Shown here one piece after another: positions 40,848 through 48,275 of a DNA stretch of 64,000 bases (its first letter is position 1; the number at the start of each line of letters is the position of its first letter). A program made the translations under genes and the position numbers. The DNA is from an uncultured Collinsella sp. (lineage in GTDB: Bacteria > Actinomycetota > Coriobacteriia > Coriobacteriales > Coriobacteriaceae): assembly GCA_900757185.1 (NCBI GenBank), contig CAAEMX010000015.1, positions 42,995-106,994 of the forward strand. Reading direction: 5' to 3'. Below the pieces are notes generated by a model, which saw only the letters and a list, made by a program, of their open reading frames with translations, did no database searches and was not told the origin of the DNA.

Positions 40848-41981
40848 CTAGATGCGGTTCATCTGAGCGGCGACTTTGTTGTACCAGTCCTGCCACGTGG
40901 GCGGGCAGTACTTTTTGGCCGCTGCCGGGGTAAGGGTGGAGCCGTAGTTGGCGCCCAGATAGGCAACGTGAGCGGAGATGCCCTCGCTCCAGCTGCCAAA
41001 GCTGCGCCAACCGCCGCCACGGGCACTCCAGCCCCAGGCGTTGTAAGAATTGGCGCAATAAGCACCCTTGGTGCTCTCGATGCAGGCGATGGCGGGGGAC
41101 CAACGGGGGTCGACACCGGTATTCCAAGCGGCGACGGCAAAGTTATAGCCCTGGCCTGCCATGGGGGAGCCGGCGAGATAATTGTCGATGCGGCTCGTCC
41201 ACTCATTAATGAACGAATCGTAATCGGAGCTACCGGTATTGGCGTTGTTCACCGTGGTGTCGATGGTGGTGTTGGTGTTGGTGGCCTGGCTGCTGGAATT
41301 GCTGCCGCTTACGCCCTCGCCCGAGATCTTCTCGGCGGCAGCGGCCTTATCGGCCTCAAGCTTGGCAAGCTCGGCGGCATTTTCCTGCTCGGCTTTTGCC
41401 TGCGCCTCGCTGCGGAGCTGCTGGGCCTGAGCCAACGCATCCTCGGCGTTTTTCTGCTCTGCCTCAAGCTGAGACTTGGCCTGCTGGAGCTCAGCCTTGT
41501 TCTGCTCGAGTTCGGTTTGCATGTTATTGAGCTGTTCGATCTCGTCGACGCTCGAGCTCGTGATCTGGTTGGTGTATTTGCAGGTCGTGATGAACTCACC
41601 CAGGCTCTGCGCGTTGACCAGGAAGCTCACGATGGGGTTGGTGCCCTTCTGATACTTGTACAGATCGCGCATGGCGGAGCTTGCCTTGGCCTGCTGCTCG
41701 GGAAGCTTGGCCTCGATTTCCTCGATGCTTGCTTCATTGGAGTCAATCTGCTTTTGCAGGTCATCGAGTTTGGTGCGGGCGTCGTTGTAGGCGCTCGTGG
41801 CGGCTTCGATCTTCTGCTGGGCTGCGGAAAGCTGGTCCTGCGTTGCCTGCGAGGCGGCATACGCCGCAACGGGGGAGAGCATCGGCGTGGCCGTCAGCGC
41901 AACGGCGAGCGCGGCGCTCGTGATGATACGAGCCGGCTTCGACGCGATGAGCGCTGCGGTGCGATGATTCGAATGCTGCAT
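40848..41981 (-). CDS. Secreted coiled-coil protein with C-terminal lysozyme-like domain
   Basis: The 377-aa protein has a signal peptide (ARIITSAALAVALTATPMLSPVAAYAA), a long coiled coil (residues ~30-205, EAATSAYNDARTKLDDLQKQIDSNEASIEEIEAKL) as in PcsB/CwlO-type hydrolases, a Ser/Asn/Thr linker, and a C-terminal domain (FINEWTSRIDNYLAGSPMAGQGYNFAVAAWNTGVDPRWSPAIACIESTKGAYC with a likely catalytic Glu, then NAWGWSARGGGWRSFGSWSEGI) that resembles a glucosaminidase/lysozyme fold. Start 41981 has GAGGG upstream. Probably cleaves peptidoglycan during growth or division. Confidence 0.75.
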   Translation of the reverse strand: MQHSNHRTAALIASKPARIITSAALAVALTATPMLSPVAAYAASQATQDQLSAAQQKIEAATSAYNDARTKLDDLQKQIDSNEASIEEIEAKLPEQQAKASSAMRDLYKYQKGTNPIVSFLVNAQSLGEFITTCKYTNQITSSSVDEIEQLNNMQTELEQNKAELQQAKSQLEAEQKNAEDALAQAQQLRSEAQAKAEQENAAELAKLEADKAAAAEKISGEGVSGSNSSSQATNTNTTIDTTVNNANTGSSDYDSFINEWTSRIDNYLAGSPMAGQGYNFAVAAWNTGVDPRWSPAIACIESTKGAYCANSYNAWGWSARGGGWRSFGSWSEGISAHVAYLGANYGSTLTPAAAKKYCPPTWQDWYNKVAAQMNRI

Positions 41982-42044
41982 CCAGTCCCTCTGCAATCAA
42001 TCGTAGGTTATGGTTCGAACGGTATTCTACTACTGCTTTCGACC

Positions 42045-42082
42045 TCAACTTGAACCTTAAAGGTTCCAAAGGGTCAAGTTGA
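42045..42082. promoter_or_regulatory. Nested inverted repeats between divergent cell-wall genes
   Basis: GAACCTT-A-AAGGTTC (42052-42066) lies inside a wider pair, TCAACTTGA (42045) and TCAAGTTGA (42074). Further GAACTTGAG and GAGTTCAACTTT variants follow up to about 42150. It is a probable operator region for the gene at 41981 or 42377; AACCTTAAAGGTT resembles MerR-type sites. The remaining gap to 42377 shows no gene. Confidence 0.5.
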
Positions 42083-42376
42083 ACTTGAGACTTTGGCTTT
42101 GACCTGCAGTTATGATGAATTGTTGAGAAACCATAGAGTTCAACTTTAACGTTACGGGGGCCTGTTTGCGGACGGGCTTTCGGTCGTGAAAGCTATCTCA
42201 ACAGGGGGTTTGCAGCTACAAGGCCCCATCGCGGTGAGTGCGGCCTTTATGCTGGACGATTACGTCGATTGCCATAGATACGGTGGAGCTTTGGGCGCCG
42301 GCGGCTTGGCACGCTAGAATAAATCAGTTGCGCAAAGACCGCCCGTTGTGTGGGCAGTTCATGATAGGAAGTTTCC

Positions 42377-43633
42377 ATGGCATTGCAGTTTACAGAGCGC
42401 GAGTTCATTCCCGTGCTGCTCGGTGGCGACATCAACGCCTATTCGGTGGCGCGCGCCTTCTACGAGGAGTACCAGGTCAAGAGTCTGGTCTTTGGCAAGT
42501 ACCAGACGGGTCCCGCGTACCGCAGCCAGATTATCGACTACACGCCCAACGTGGATATCGACACCATGCCCGTGATGCTCAAAACCGTCAACGGCATTGC
42601 CCAAGCGCATGCCGACAAGACGATTGTCCTTGTGGGTTGTGGCGATAACTATGTCGCTCTCGTGGCTCAGGCCAAGGACGCTCATGAGCTGGCGGATAAC
42701 ATCGTTGCTCCCTACGCGCCCTACAGCATGCTCGAGCAGTGCCAGAAGAAGGAGATCTTCTACGAGCTGTGCGAGAAGCATGGCGTGCCCTATCCGCACA
42801 CGTTTACCTTTACCAAGGCGATGCTCAATGCCCAGGGTGAGGCGCCTGCCGAAGTGCTCGACCAGATCGATTTTCCTTACCCGATGATTCTGAAGCCTTC
42901 TGACGGCATCATGTGGTGGCAGCACGAGTTCGAGGGCCAGAAAAAGGCCTATGAGATTGCCGACCGTGCCGAGCTGGAACAGGTCATTCGCGACTCGTAT
43001 GCCAGCGGCTACACCGACGACCTGATCTTGCAGGATCGCGTGCCCGGCAACGACGAGTACATGCGCGTGCTCACCAGCTATTCCGACCGCAACGGCAAGG
43101 TCCGCATGATGTGCCTGGGTCACGTGCTGCTCGAGGAGCATCAGCCCCATGGCGTCGGTAATCACGCCTGCATCATCACCGAGCCCAATGATGAACTCAT
43201 GGGCGGCGTGCGCAAGTTGCTCGAGGACCTTCACTTTGTGGGCTATTCCAACTTTGACGTTAAGTACGACGAGCGCGACGGCTCGTTCAAGTTCTTCGAT
43301 TTCAACACGCGCCAAGGTCGCAGCAACTACTACGTCACCAACAGTGGCTTTAACGTTGCCAAGTATGTTGTGGACGAGTATGTGTTCAATCGCCCGTTTG
43401 AGCCGGAGTTTGTGACGGCGCAGGACGAGGCGCTGTGGATGGTCGTCCCCATGGGCGTCGTCGACAAATACGTCAAGGATCCCGAGCTGCGCGCTAAGGT
43501 GCATCGCCTGGACAAGGAAGGCAAGGGCGCCGACCCTTCGTTTATGAAGGGCGACTTTGTCTTTAACCGCTGGCTGCGCATGTGGCACACCAAGCTGCGC
43601 CACTTTAAGCTGTTCAAGACGTATTACAAGTAG
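42377..43633 (+). CDS. D-aspartate ligase (ATP-grasp)
   Basis: The 418-aa protein matches the D-Asp ligase family (Asl_fm of Enterococcus faecium) in order: EFIPVLLGGDINAYSVARAFYEEY, VGCGDNYVALVAQ, FYELCEKHGVPYPHTFTF, PMILKPSDGIMWWQHEFEGQKKA, MRVLTSYSDRNGKVRMMCLGHVLLE, FFDFNTRQGRSNYYVTNSG. It adds D-aspartate to the Lys or Orn of peptidoglycan precursors for the cross-bridge. The Asp racemase gene downstream would make its substrate. AGGAAG precedes the start. Confidence 0.82.
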   Translation: MALQFTEREFIPVLLGGDINAYSVARAFYEEYQVKSLVFGKYQTGPAYRSQIIDYTPNVDIDTMPVMLKTVNGIAQAHADKTIVLVGCGDNYVALVAQAKDAHELADNIVAPYAPYSMLEQCQKKEIFYELCEKHGVPYPHTFTFTKAMLNAQGEAPAEVLDQIDFPYPMILKPSDGIMWWQHEFEGQKKAYEIADRAELEQVIRDSYASGYTDDLILQDRVPGNDEYMRVLTSYSDRNGKVRMMCLGHVLLEEHQPHGVGNHACIITEPNDELMGGVRKLLEDLHFVGYSNFDVKYDERDGSFKFFDFNTRQGRSNYYVTNSGFNVAKYVVDEYVFNRPFEPEFVTAQDEALWMVVPMGVVDKYVKDPELRAKVHRLDKEGKGADPSFMKGDFVFNRWLRMWHTKLRHFKLFKTYYK

Positions 43634-43642
43634 ATGAGTGCG

Positions 43643-43672
43643 GCGCCCGTCCGGTTTGCATCGGGCGGGCGC
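43643..43672 (+). terminator. Hairpin between D-Asp ligase and racemase genes
   Basis: GCGCCCGTCCG and CGGGCGGGCGC form an 11-bp stem (one G-T). No T tract; TATGAT follows at 43676, so the racemase may have its own promoter. Confidence 0.45.
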
Positions 43673-43717
43673 GGGTATGATACGCGCAATTGCGCAAACG
43701 TCACCAAGGAGGCGGCG

Positions 43718-44464
43718 ATGGAAAAGCTGGGAGTTATCGGCGGCATGGGCGCCGAGGCCACGTCGTATTACTACGACCAGGTGGTGCGTCATACGGCGGC
43801 CGCCTGCGATCAGGAACATATCGACATGGTGGTGCTCTCCAAGTCGACCATGCCCGACCGCACGCTGGCCATTAAGACCGGCGAGCATGCCAAGCTGCTG
43901 ACGACCATGAAAGAGTGTGCCCAGGCACTCGAGTCGCTGGGCTGTGCGCACATTGCCATTCCCTGCAACACGTCACACTACTTTTACGACCAGATCCAGT
44001 CGTTTACGAAGGTGCCGATTATCCACATGCCGCGCGAGTCGGTTCGCTATGCCCTTGCGGGTGCGGTGATGGGGGAGTGCGAGTTCGACCCCAACCTGAG
44101 TATGCCGGCCGAGCCGGTGCACAAGATCGGTATCATGGGAACCGACGGCACCGTGGGCGCGGGCGTCTACGGCCGCGAATGCGAGGCTGCGGGTGTCGAG
44201 GTTGTCTATCCCAGCGAGAAACGTCAGAACGATGTGATGTCGCTTATCTACGATGATGTGAAGGCCGGACGTGAGCCCGATATGGATAAGTTCGACCGCG
44301 TGATGTGGGAGTTCGCCCGTAGCGGCTGCGACCGCGTCATTCTGGCCTGCACCGAGCTATCGGTGCTGCAGAAGTACCGAGAGATGCCCGAGATCACCCT
44401 CGATGCCATGGATGTCCTGGTGCGCGAATCCATCATCCGCAGCGGCGCCCCCTACCGCCTCTAG
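43718..44464 (+). CDS. Aspartate/glutamate racemase
   Basis: The 248-aa protein has the two catalytic Cys regions of the Asp/Glu racemase family: AHIAIPCNTSHYFYDQI (Cys about residue 86) and DRVILACTELSVL (Cys about 210), plus the N-terminal LGVIGGMGAEATSYYYDQVV. Next to D-Asp ligase the natural role is making D-aspartate for peptidoglycan. ATG 43718 has AAGGAGG upstream; upstream frame is not coding. Confidence 0.88.
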   Translation: MEKLGVIGGMGAEATSYYYDQVVRHTAAACDQEHIDMVVLSKSTMPDRTLAIKTGEHAKLLTTMKECAQALESLGCAHIAIPCNTSHYFYDQIQSFTKVPIIHMPRESVRYALAGAVMGECEFDPNLSMPAEPVHKIGIMGTDGTVGAGVYGRECEAAGVEVVYPSEKRQNDVMSLIYDDVKAGREPDMDKFDRVMWEFARSGCDRVILACTELSVLQKYREMPEITLDAMDVLVRESIIRSGAPYRL

Positions 44465-44470
44465 CTTCCG

Positions 44471-44505
44471 ACCTGCCAAAAAGGGACAGGTTTATTTTGG
44501 TAGGT
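44471..44505. repeat. REP-like hairpin repeat, copy 3 (diverged)
   Basis: ACCTGCCAAAA pairs with TTTTGGTAGGT (one G-T) and the interior reads GGGACAGGTTTA, the same core as the repeats at 29288 and 30500 but with different stem sequence. Confidence 0.5.
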
Positions 44506-44523
44506 TTTATCTGGTGAAACAGT

Positions 44524-44561
44524 AAAGGCCTCGGCTCGTTTGGTGCGAGCCGAGGCCTTTT
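44524..44561. terminator. Bidirectional terminator between racemase and ecfT
   Basis: AAAGGCCTCGGCTCG and CGAGCCGAGGCCTTT are perfect 15-base complements around TTTGGTG. Confidence 0.88.
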
Positions 44562-44589
44562 GCGTTGGGCGGTTGCTGTCGGTGGTGAA

Positions 44590-45336
44590 CTAGAACAGGA
44601 AGCCGATGGCGATGAGGGCGATGCTGGCGACGAGCACGGCGATGTCCAGGCCCTTGATGGGGTAGCGCTTGTACGAGCTGGCGCGCGTGCGCAGATAGAA
44701 GCCGCGCTGTTCTGCCGCCAAGGCTGTGGCATCGGTCTTGCCCACGCTCGAGATGAGCAGTGGCACGCACAGTGGCAGCATGAGCTTAAGCTTCTTGATG
44801 GGGTTCTTGGTGTCGTACTCGACGCCGCGTGCGGTCTGCGCCTCCATGATGGCGTTCATCTCCTGACCAAACACCGGCACAAAGCGCAGCGCCGTGGTAA
44901 AGGTGAAGGCATAGCGATACGGTACGTGCAGCACCTCGATGCAGGCGTTGGCAAGGTCGTTGAGCTTGGTCACCATGAGCATGAGGATGAGTGGTAACGC
45001 CACGCCCAGCAGGCGCAGGCAGGCCTTCGATCCCGTGATGAGGCCCGTGTCGGTGATAAAGCCCCACACCACGTTGCCATCGCGCATAAAGGCTAGCTGG
45101 AGCACCAGCATGATAAGCGCGAGCGGAATCAGCAACTTGAGCAACGAGAACAGACGGTCGACGACGCCGGCATAGGCACCCAGCGCAAGGGTGAGTGCCA
45201 AAAAGCCCAGCAGCGCCACGTAGGTGTCGGACAAGAAGATGCCGACGATGATGGCGGCGGCGAGGCCCAGTTTGACGACGGGGTTCAAACGATGCAGTAG
45301 CGTATCGCCCGGCATGTAGTCGATGACGTTAACCAC
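44590..45336 (-). CDS. ecfT: ECF transporter T component
   Basis: The 248-aa membrane protein has four to six hydrophobic segments and the two ARG-type coupling motifs of EcfT: MEAQTARGVEYD and AAEQRGFYLRTR, which contact the ATPase pair. Start GTG 45336 has GGAGATGG 10 bases upstream and overlaps the ATPase stop; longer frames run into the upstream gene. Product completes the ECF module with the ATPase and TrpP-like S component. Confidence 0.85.
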   Translation of the reverse strand: MVNVIDYMPGDTLLHRLNPVVKLGLAAAIIVGIFLSDTYVALLGFLALTLALGAYAGVVDRLFSLLKLLIPLALIMLVLQLAFMRDGNVVWGFITDTGLITGSKACLRLLGVALPLILMLMVTKLNDLANACIEVLHVPYRYAFTFTTALRFVPVFGQEMNAIMEAQTARGVEYDTKNPIKKLKLMLPLCVPLLISSVGKTDATALAAEQRGFYLRTRASSYKRYPIKGLDIAVLVASIALIAIGFLF

Positions 45337-47080
45337 GGTGGACCATCTCCTTGGTAATTCGAACGACATCGGTGACCTCGCTCACCTGCGCAAAAGCGGG
45401 CGAGACGGAAGGTGCCAGACGGCGCGAGAGTTCAATAACCTGGGGAGGCTCCACGTAGGCACGCCGCATGAGATCGATGTTCGAGAATAGCTCGTGCGTG
45501 CGGCCGCGGTCGAGGATACGACCGTCGGCCATTACTACGATACGCTCGGCAAAGTCGGAAACGACTTCCATGTCGTGACAGACCATAATCACGGCGCAGC
45601 CGCGCTCGGCCATGGTGCGCACCGTTTCCATGACGGTCATGCACTCGCGGTAATCAAGGCCGCTCGTGGGCTCGTCGAGCACGACGATCTTGGGCTCAAC
45701 AACTACGACGGAGGCAAGCGCCACCATTTGTCGCTGGCCGCGCGAAAGCGAGAAAGGTGCCTCATCGGCAGGCAGGCCAAAGCGGTCGATAACGAGTCGA
45801 GCGCGACGCAGAGCCTCGGCACGGTCGATGCCGGCAAGCTCCAGGCCAAAAGCGACCTCGTCGAGTACGGTATCCTTGCAGATCTGGCGGTCGGGGTTTT
45901 GGAAGAGGGTTGCGACTTCGCGGGCGATGCGGCTCGTGGGAACGGCTGCGGTGTCCAGCCCCGTAACGCGCACGCTGCCCGAGGCGGGCTTAAGCAGGCC
46001 TGTGAGCAGCTTGGTGAGCGTGGTCTTGCCGGCACCGTTCTGGCCGACGATGCCCATGAGCTCGCCGGGATAGAGGGTCAGGTTGAGGTCGTGTACGGCG
46101 GCGCCGCCATTGGGATAGGCAAACTCAACGTGATCGAAGGTGAGCACGGGCTCGGCGTCCTTGGCGTGCGGGCGCAACGACGGTGCATGCGGGGAGCCGG
46201 CGGGCGCCTGGGCTTCGCTGGCCGCGTGTGCGGGGTCGACAATGCCCGAAATCAGGCGCTCGGCCTCATCGACATCCAAGCAAGGGGTACCGCTTACCAG
46301 GCCATCGGCCTCGAGGCTATTGAAGATACGCGTGACGCGAGGGCAGTCGACGCCGATGGCACGGAGCTCGTCGGTATGCCCGAAAACCTCGTGTGGCTCG
46401 CCCTGCAGCGCGATTTCGCCATGGTTGAGCACGAGCACGCGGTTGCAGTACTCCGAGAGCAGGGCGACCTTTTGCTCAACGACGACGATGGTAATTCCAA
46501 GTGCGCGGTTTGCCTCACGCAGCGTCTCGAAGACCAACGTGGAGCTGGCGGGGTCGAGCGCCGCGGTGGGTTCGTCGAGCACGAGCACACGCGGACGCAT
46601 GGCGAGGATGGCGGCGATGGCAACCTTTTGCTTTTGGCCGCCCGAAAGCGTGGCGATCTCGCGGTCGCGCAGGTCGCTGATGCCGACGGTCTCGAGCGTC
46701 TCGCTCACGCGCTGCTCGATCTGGTCGTGGGGAACGCCAAAGTTCTCCAGGCCAAAAAGCATCTCGTCCTCGACGACCGAGGCGACCATTTGCGCGTCGA
46801 TGTCCTGCAACACGCTGCCGACGATCTGCGACACATCGGTGAGCGAGACCTCGCAGGTGTCGTGGCTGTCAACCATGACGGACCCAAAGAAGGTGCCGGT
46901 GTAGTGGTGGGGCACGGCACCCGACAGGCAGGCGGCAAGCGTGGACTTGCCGGCGCCCGAGGGCCCGATGATGCCGATAAAATCTCCCCTGTTCACGCCG
47001 AACGAGATATGCTTAAGCGCCTGCTCGGTCTGCGTGCCATAGGAGAACGAGGCATCGTCGACGTTGATGATCGTTTCCAT
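45329..47080 (-). CDS. ECF transporter ATPase, two fused ABC domains
   Basis: The 583-aa protein contains two ABC ATPase domains: GPSGAGKST, LSGGQKQKVAIAA, VLVLDEPTAALDP in the first half; GQNGAGKTT, LSRGQRQMVALAS, IVVLDEPTSGLD in the second. This is EcfA1 and EcfA2 as a single chain, joined by a linker near residues 265-320 (ASEAQAPAGSPHAPSLRP). It powers the substrate uptake unit formed with EcfT and the S component. Confidence 0.88.
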   Translation of the reverse strand: METIINVDDASFSYGTQTEQALKHISFGVNRGDFIGIIGPSGAGKSTLAACLSGAVPHHYTGTFFGSVMVDSHDTCEVSLTDVSQIVGSVLQDIDAQMVASVVEDEMLFGLENFGVPHDQIEQRVSETLETVGISDLRDREIATLSGGQKQKVAIAAILAMRPRVLVLDEPTAALDPASSTLVFETLREANRALGITIVVVEQKVALLSEYCNRVLVLNHGEIALQGEPHEVFGHTDELRAIGVDCPRVTRIFNSLEADGLVSGTPCLDVDEAERLISGIVDPAHAASEAQAPAGSPHAPSLRPHAKDAEPVLTFDHVEFAYPNGGAAVHDLNLTLYPGELMGIVGQNGAGKTTLTKLLTGLLKPASGSVRVTGLDTAAVPTSRIAREVATLFQNPDRQICKDTVLDEVAFGLELAGIDRAEALRRARLVIDRFGLPADEAPFSLSRGQRQMVALASVVVVEPKIVVLDEPTSGLDYRECMTVMETVRTMAERGCAVIMVCHDMEVVSDFAERIVVMADGRILDRGRTHELFSNIDLMRRAYVEPPQVIELSRRLAPSVSPAFAQVSEVTDVVRITKEMVHRG

Positions 47081-47100
47081 GGATACCTTTCATAGTCATT

Positions 47101-47140
47101 GGGGACGTTCTTACATGACTAGTCGTTTAAGAACGTCCCC
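47101..47140. repeat. Inverted-repeat hairpin between S component and ATPase genes
   Basis: GGGGACGTTCTTA and TAAGAACGTCCCC are perfect 13-base complements around a 14-base loop. The GGGGAC edges recall the REP-like repeats elsewhere in the window. It may be a transcript stability element or a degenerate mobile hairpin. Confidence 0.5.
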
Positions 47141-47185
47141 AAAAGCTCGTTGTTTGGGACAGTCTTTGGTGGTGAAGCGCGGAGA

Positions 47186-47286
47186 CGGCTTTACGAGGTG
47201 CCCCAGGTTGGCGCGAAAGAGGAACGAAGCGTACTTGGGTACGCGAGCGACGAATGAACGCCAAGATGGGGTGGCTCGCAAAGCCG
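47186..47286. repeat. Long hairpin element B with the same apical domain as element A
   Basis: Arms CGGCTTT-N-CGAG and CTCG-N-AAAGCCG, then CCCCA/TGGGG and TTGGCG/CGCCAA, form a stem of over 20 pairs. The apical part starts GAAAGAGGA, contains GCGTAC-TTGG-GTACGC and ends CGACGAATGAACG, almost identical to element A at 31716. It lies 7 bases 3' of the S-component stop on the minus strand. Confidence 0.65.
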
Positions 47287-47292
47287 AACAGG

Positions 47293-47862
47293 TTAGTTGA
47301 GCTTCAGGGCCTTCTGGATGGGCAGGTAGAGGGCACCGACCAGAATCGCGTTAAACACGGCGGTCATGGCGACAACGGGCAGCATGGCGGCGGCGAGCTC
47401 GCCCACCACGCCGAGCATGGCCATCTTGATGACCATGAAGATGACGCCCGAGACAAAGGTGGTCACGAACGTTGCGACGATGGCGACGACAGGCTTAACC
47501 TGGCCGCCCTTGGCGGCGGCGTTGACGATGGCGGCCATGAGCATGGCGGCGATGCCCTCGGCGGCAAAATCGACAAACGGCGAGGTGGTGGTGATCTGGA
47601 TCACGGCGGCCGAGATGAGGCCGATGACGAGCGCCTGACCGATGTTGGGACGAACGACCAGGATGGTGAGGCAGAAGGCCGAGATGATGAACTCGGGGCT
47701 GATCATGCCGCCCGAGATGCCCGAGATGGCCTTGCCGACGGTGAAGTTAAGGATGAAGCCGGCGGCAAGCAGGATGGCGAGCAGGACAAGGGCGCGGATA
47801 TCGAGTTTGCCGCGGTCGGTGGTCTGGACGGTGCGGGGCTGGGTGGTGGTGTTCTGAGACAT
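47293..47862 (-). CDS. trpP: ECF transporter S component, TrpP-like (tryptophan)
   Basis: The 189-aa protein has five to six membrane helices after a Gln/Thr-rich start. The C-terminal half (FVTTFVSGVIFMVIKMAMLGVVGE, MLPVVAMTAVFNAILVGALYLPI) resembles the TrpP tryptophan transporter family. The leader encodes a Trp-rich attenuator peptide, which independently supports tryptophan as substrate. AAAGGAC precedes the start. Confidence 0.8.
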   Translation of the reverse strand: MSQNTTTQPRTVQTTDRGKLDIRALVLLAILLAAGFILNFTVGKAISGISGGMISPEFIISAFCLTILVVRPNIGQALVIGLISAAVIQITTTSPFVDFAAEGIAAMLMAAIVNAAAKGGQVKPVVAIVATFVTTFVSGVIFMVIKMAMLGVVGELAAAMLPVVAMTAVFNAILVGALYLPIQKALKLN

Positions 47863-47935
47863 GATGAAAGTCCTTTCGAAAAGGGGAGTGCAATAAAAAG
47901 CGGAGGCGCGTGATGCGAATGCGGTCGGGCTCGAG

Positions 47936-48074
47936 ATAGAAAAAGGCCCCCGGTCGAAACCGGAGGCCTTTCAATCACCTAGAGCGCAAAACAGGCGTGA
48001 GGGACTCACCGTCGACCGATCGTATTCGCATCACGCCACCACCAGTTGTTGAGAGACGTCATCGTGTTCTTCAT
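47936..48074 (-). promoter_or_regulatory. Tryptophan attenuator of the ECF transporter operon
   Basis: After the leader peptide (ATG at 48074), GGCGTGA inside it (48037-48031) can pair with TCACGCC after its stop (48000-47994), the classic 1:2 arrangement. A terminator follows: AAAGGCCTCCGGT with ACCGGGGGCCTTT around TTCG, then TTTTT (47971-47936). Stalling at the Trp codons would free region 2 and prevent termination. The transporter gene starts 70 bases later. Confidence 0.75.
48006..48074 (-). CDS. Tryptophan leader peptide (22 aa)
   Basis: AAAGGAG lies 9 bases before the ATG at 48074. The 22-residue product carries three consecutive Trp codons (48044-48036; SLNNWWWRDAN) and ends GRR before TGA at 48006. 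Three Trp in a row in a peptide this short, followed by a terminator and a transporter gene, is the hallmark of ribosome-mediated attenuation. The peptide itself need not have another function. Confidence 0.82.
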   Translation of the reverse strand: MKNTMTSLNNWWWRDANTIGRR

Positions 48075-48132
48075 ATTGGTGGCTCCTTTCGTGATGCCGT
48101 GGCGCAGTCGCACCTAATTGCTGCTGAGCTGC

Positions 48133-48138
48133 ACTATA
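48133..48138 (-). promoter_or_regulatory. Promoter -10 of the tryptophan transporter operon
   Basis: TATAGT with an upstream TGC (extended -10) lies on the minus strand about 60 bases before the leader peptide ATG; predicted start near 48126. The -35 match (TTCCTG) is poor. Confidence 0.45.
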
Positions 48139-48158
48139 GCACAGCAAAGTGTTTGCAG

Positions 48159-48181
48159 GAAATCTTTTTTGAAAAGATTTC
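48159..48181. terminator. AT-rich hairpin
   Basis: GAAATCTTTT and AAAAGATTTC are perfect complements around TTG, upstream of the tryptophan operon promoter and 3' of the C69 peptidase gene. Confidence 0.45.
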
Positions 48182-48223
48182 GGCGGTGTTTCCCGGTGTT
48201 TCCCGCCGGTCAGATGACGGGCT

Positions 48224-48259
48224 AGGAGGGCAAGGCCGCTCACGCTGTCTCGCCCTCCT
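48224..48259 (-). terminator. Hairpin 3' of the C69 peptidase gene
   Basis: AGGAGGGC and GCCCTCCT pair around a 20-base interior. T tract weak on the minus strand. Confidence 0.5.
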
Positions 48260-48275
48260 TTAGAACGTAAGGGTC

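Noticed and set aside
47863..48150. T-box riboswitch considered for the ECF transporter leader
   Set aside because: No T-box sequence or specifier-loop architecture, while a Trp-rich leader peptide with ribosome site and terminator fits fully.
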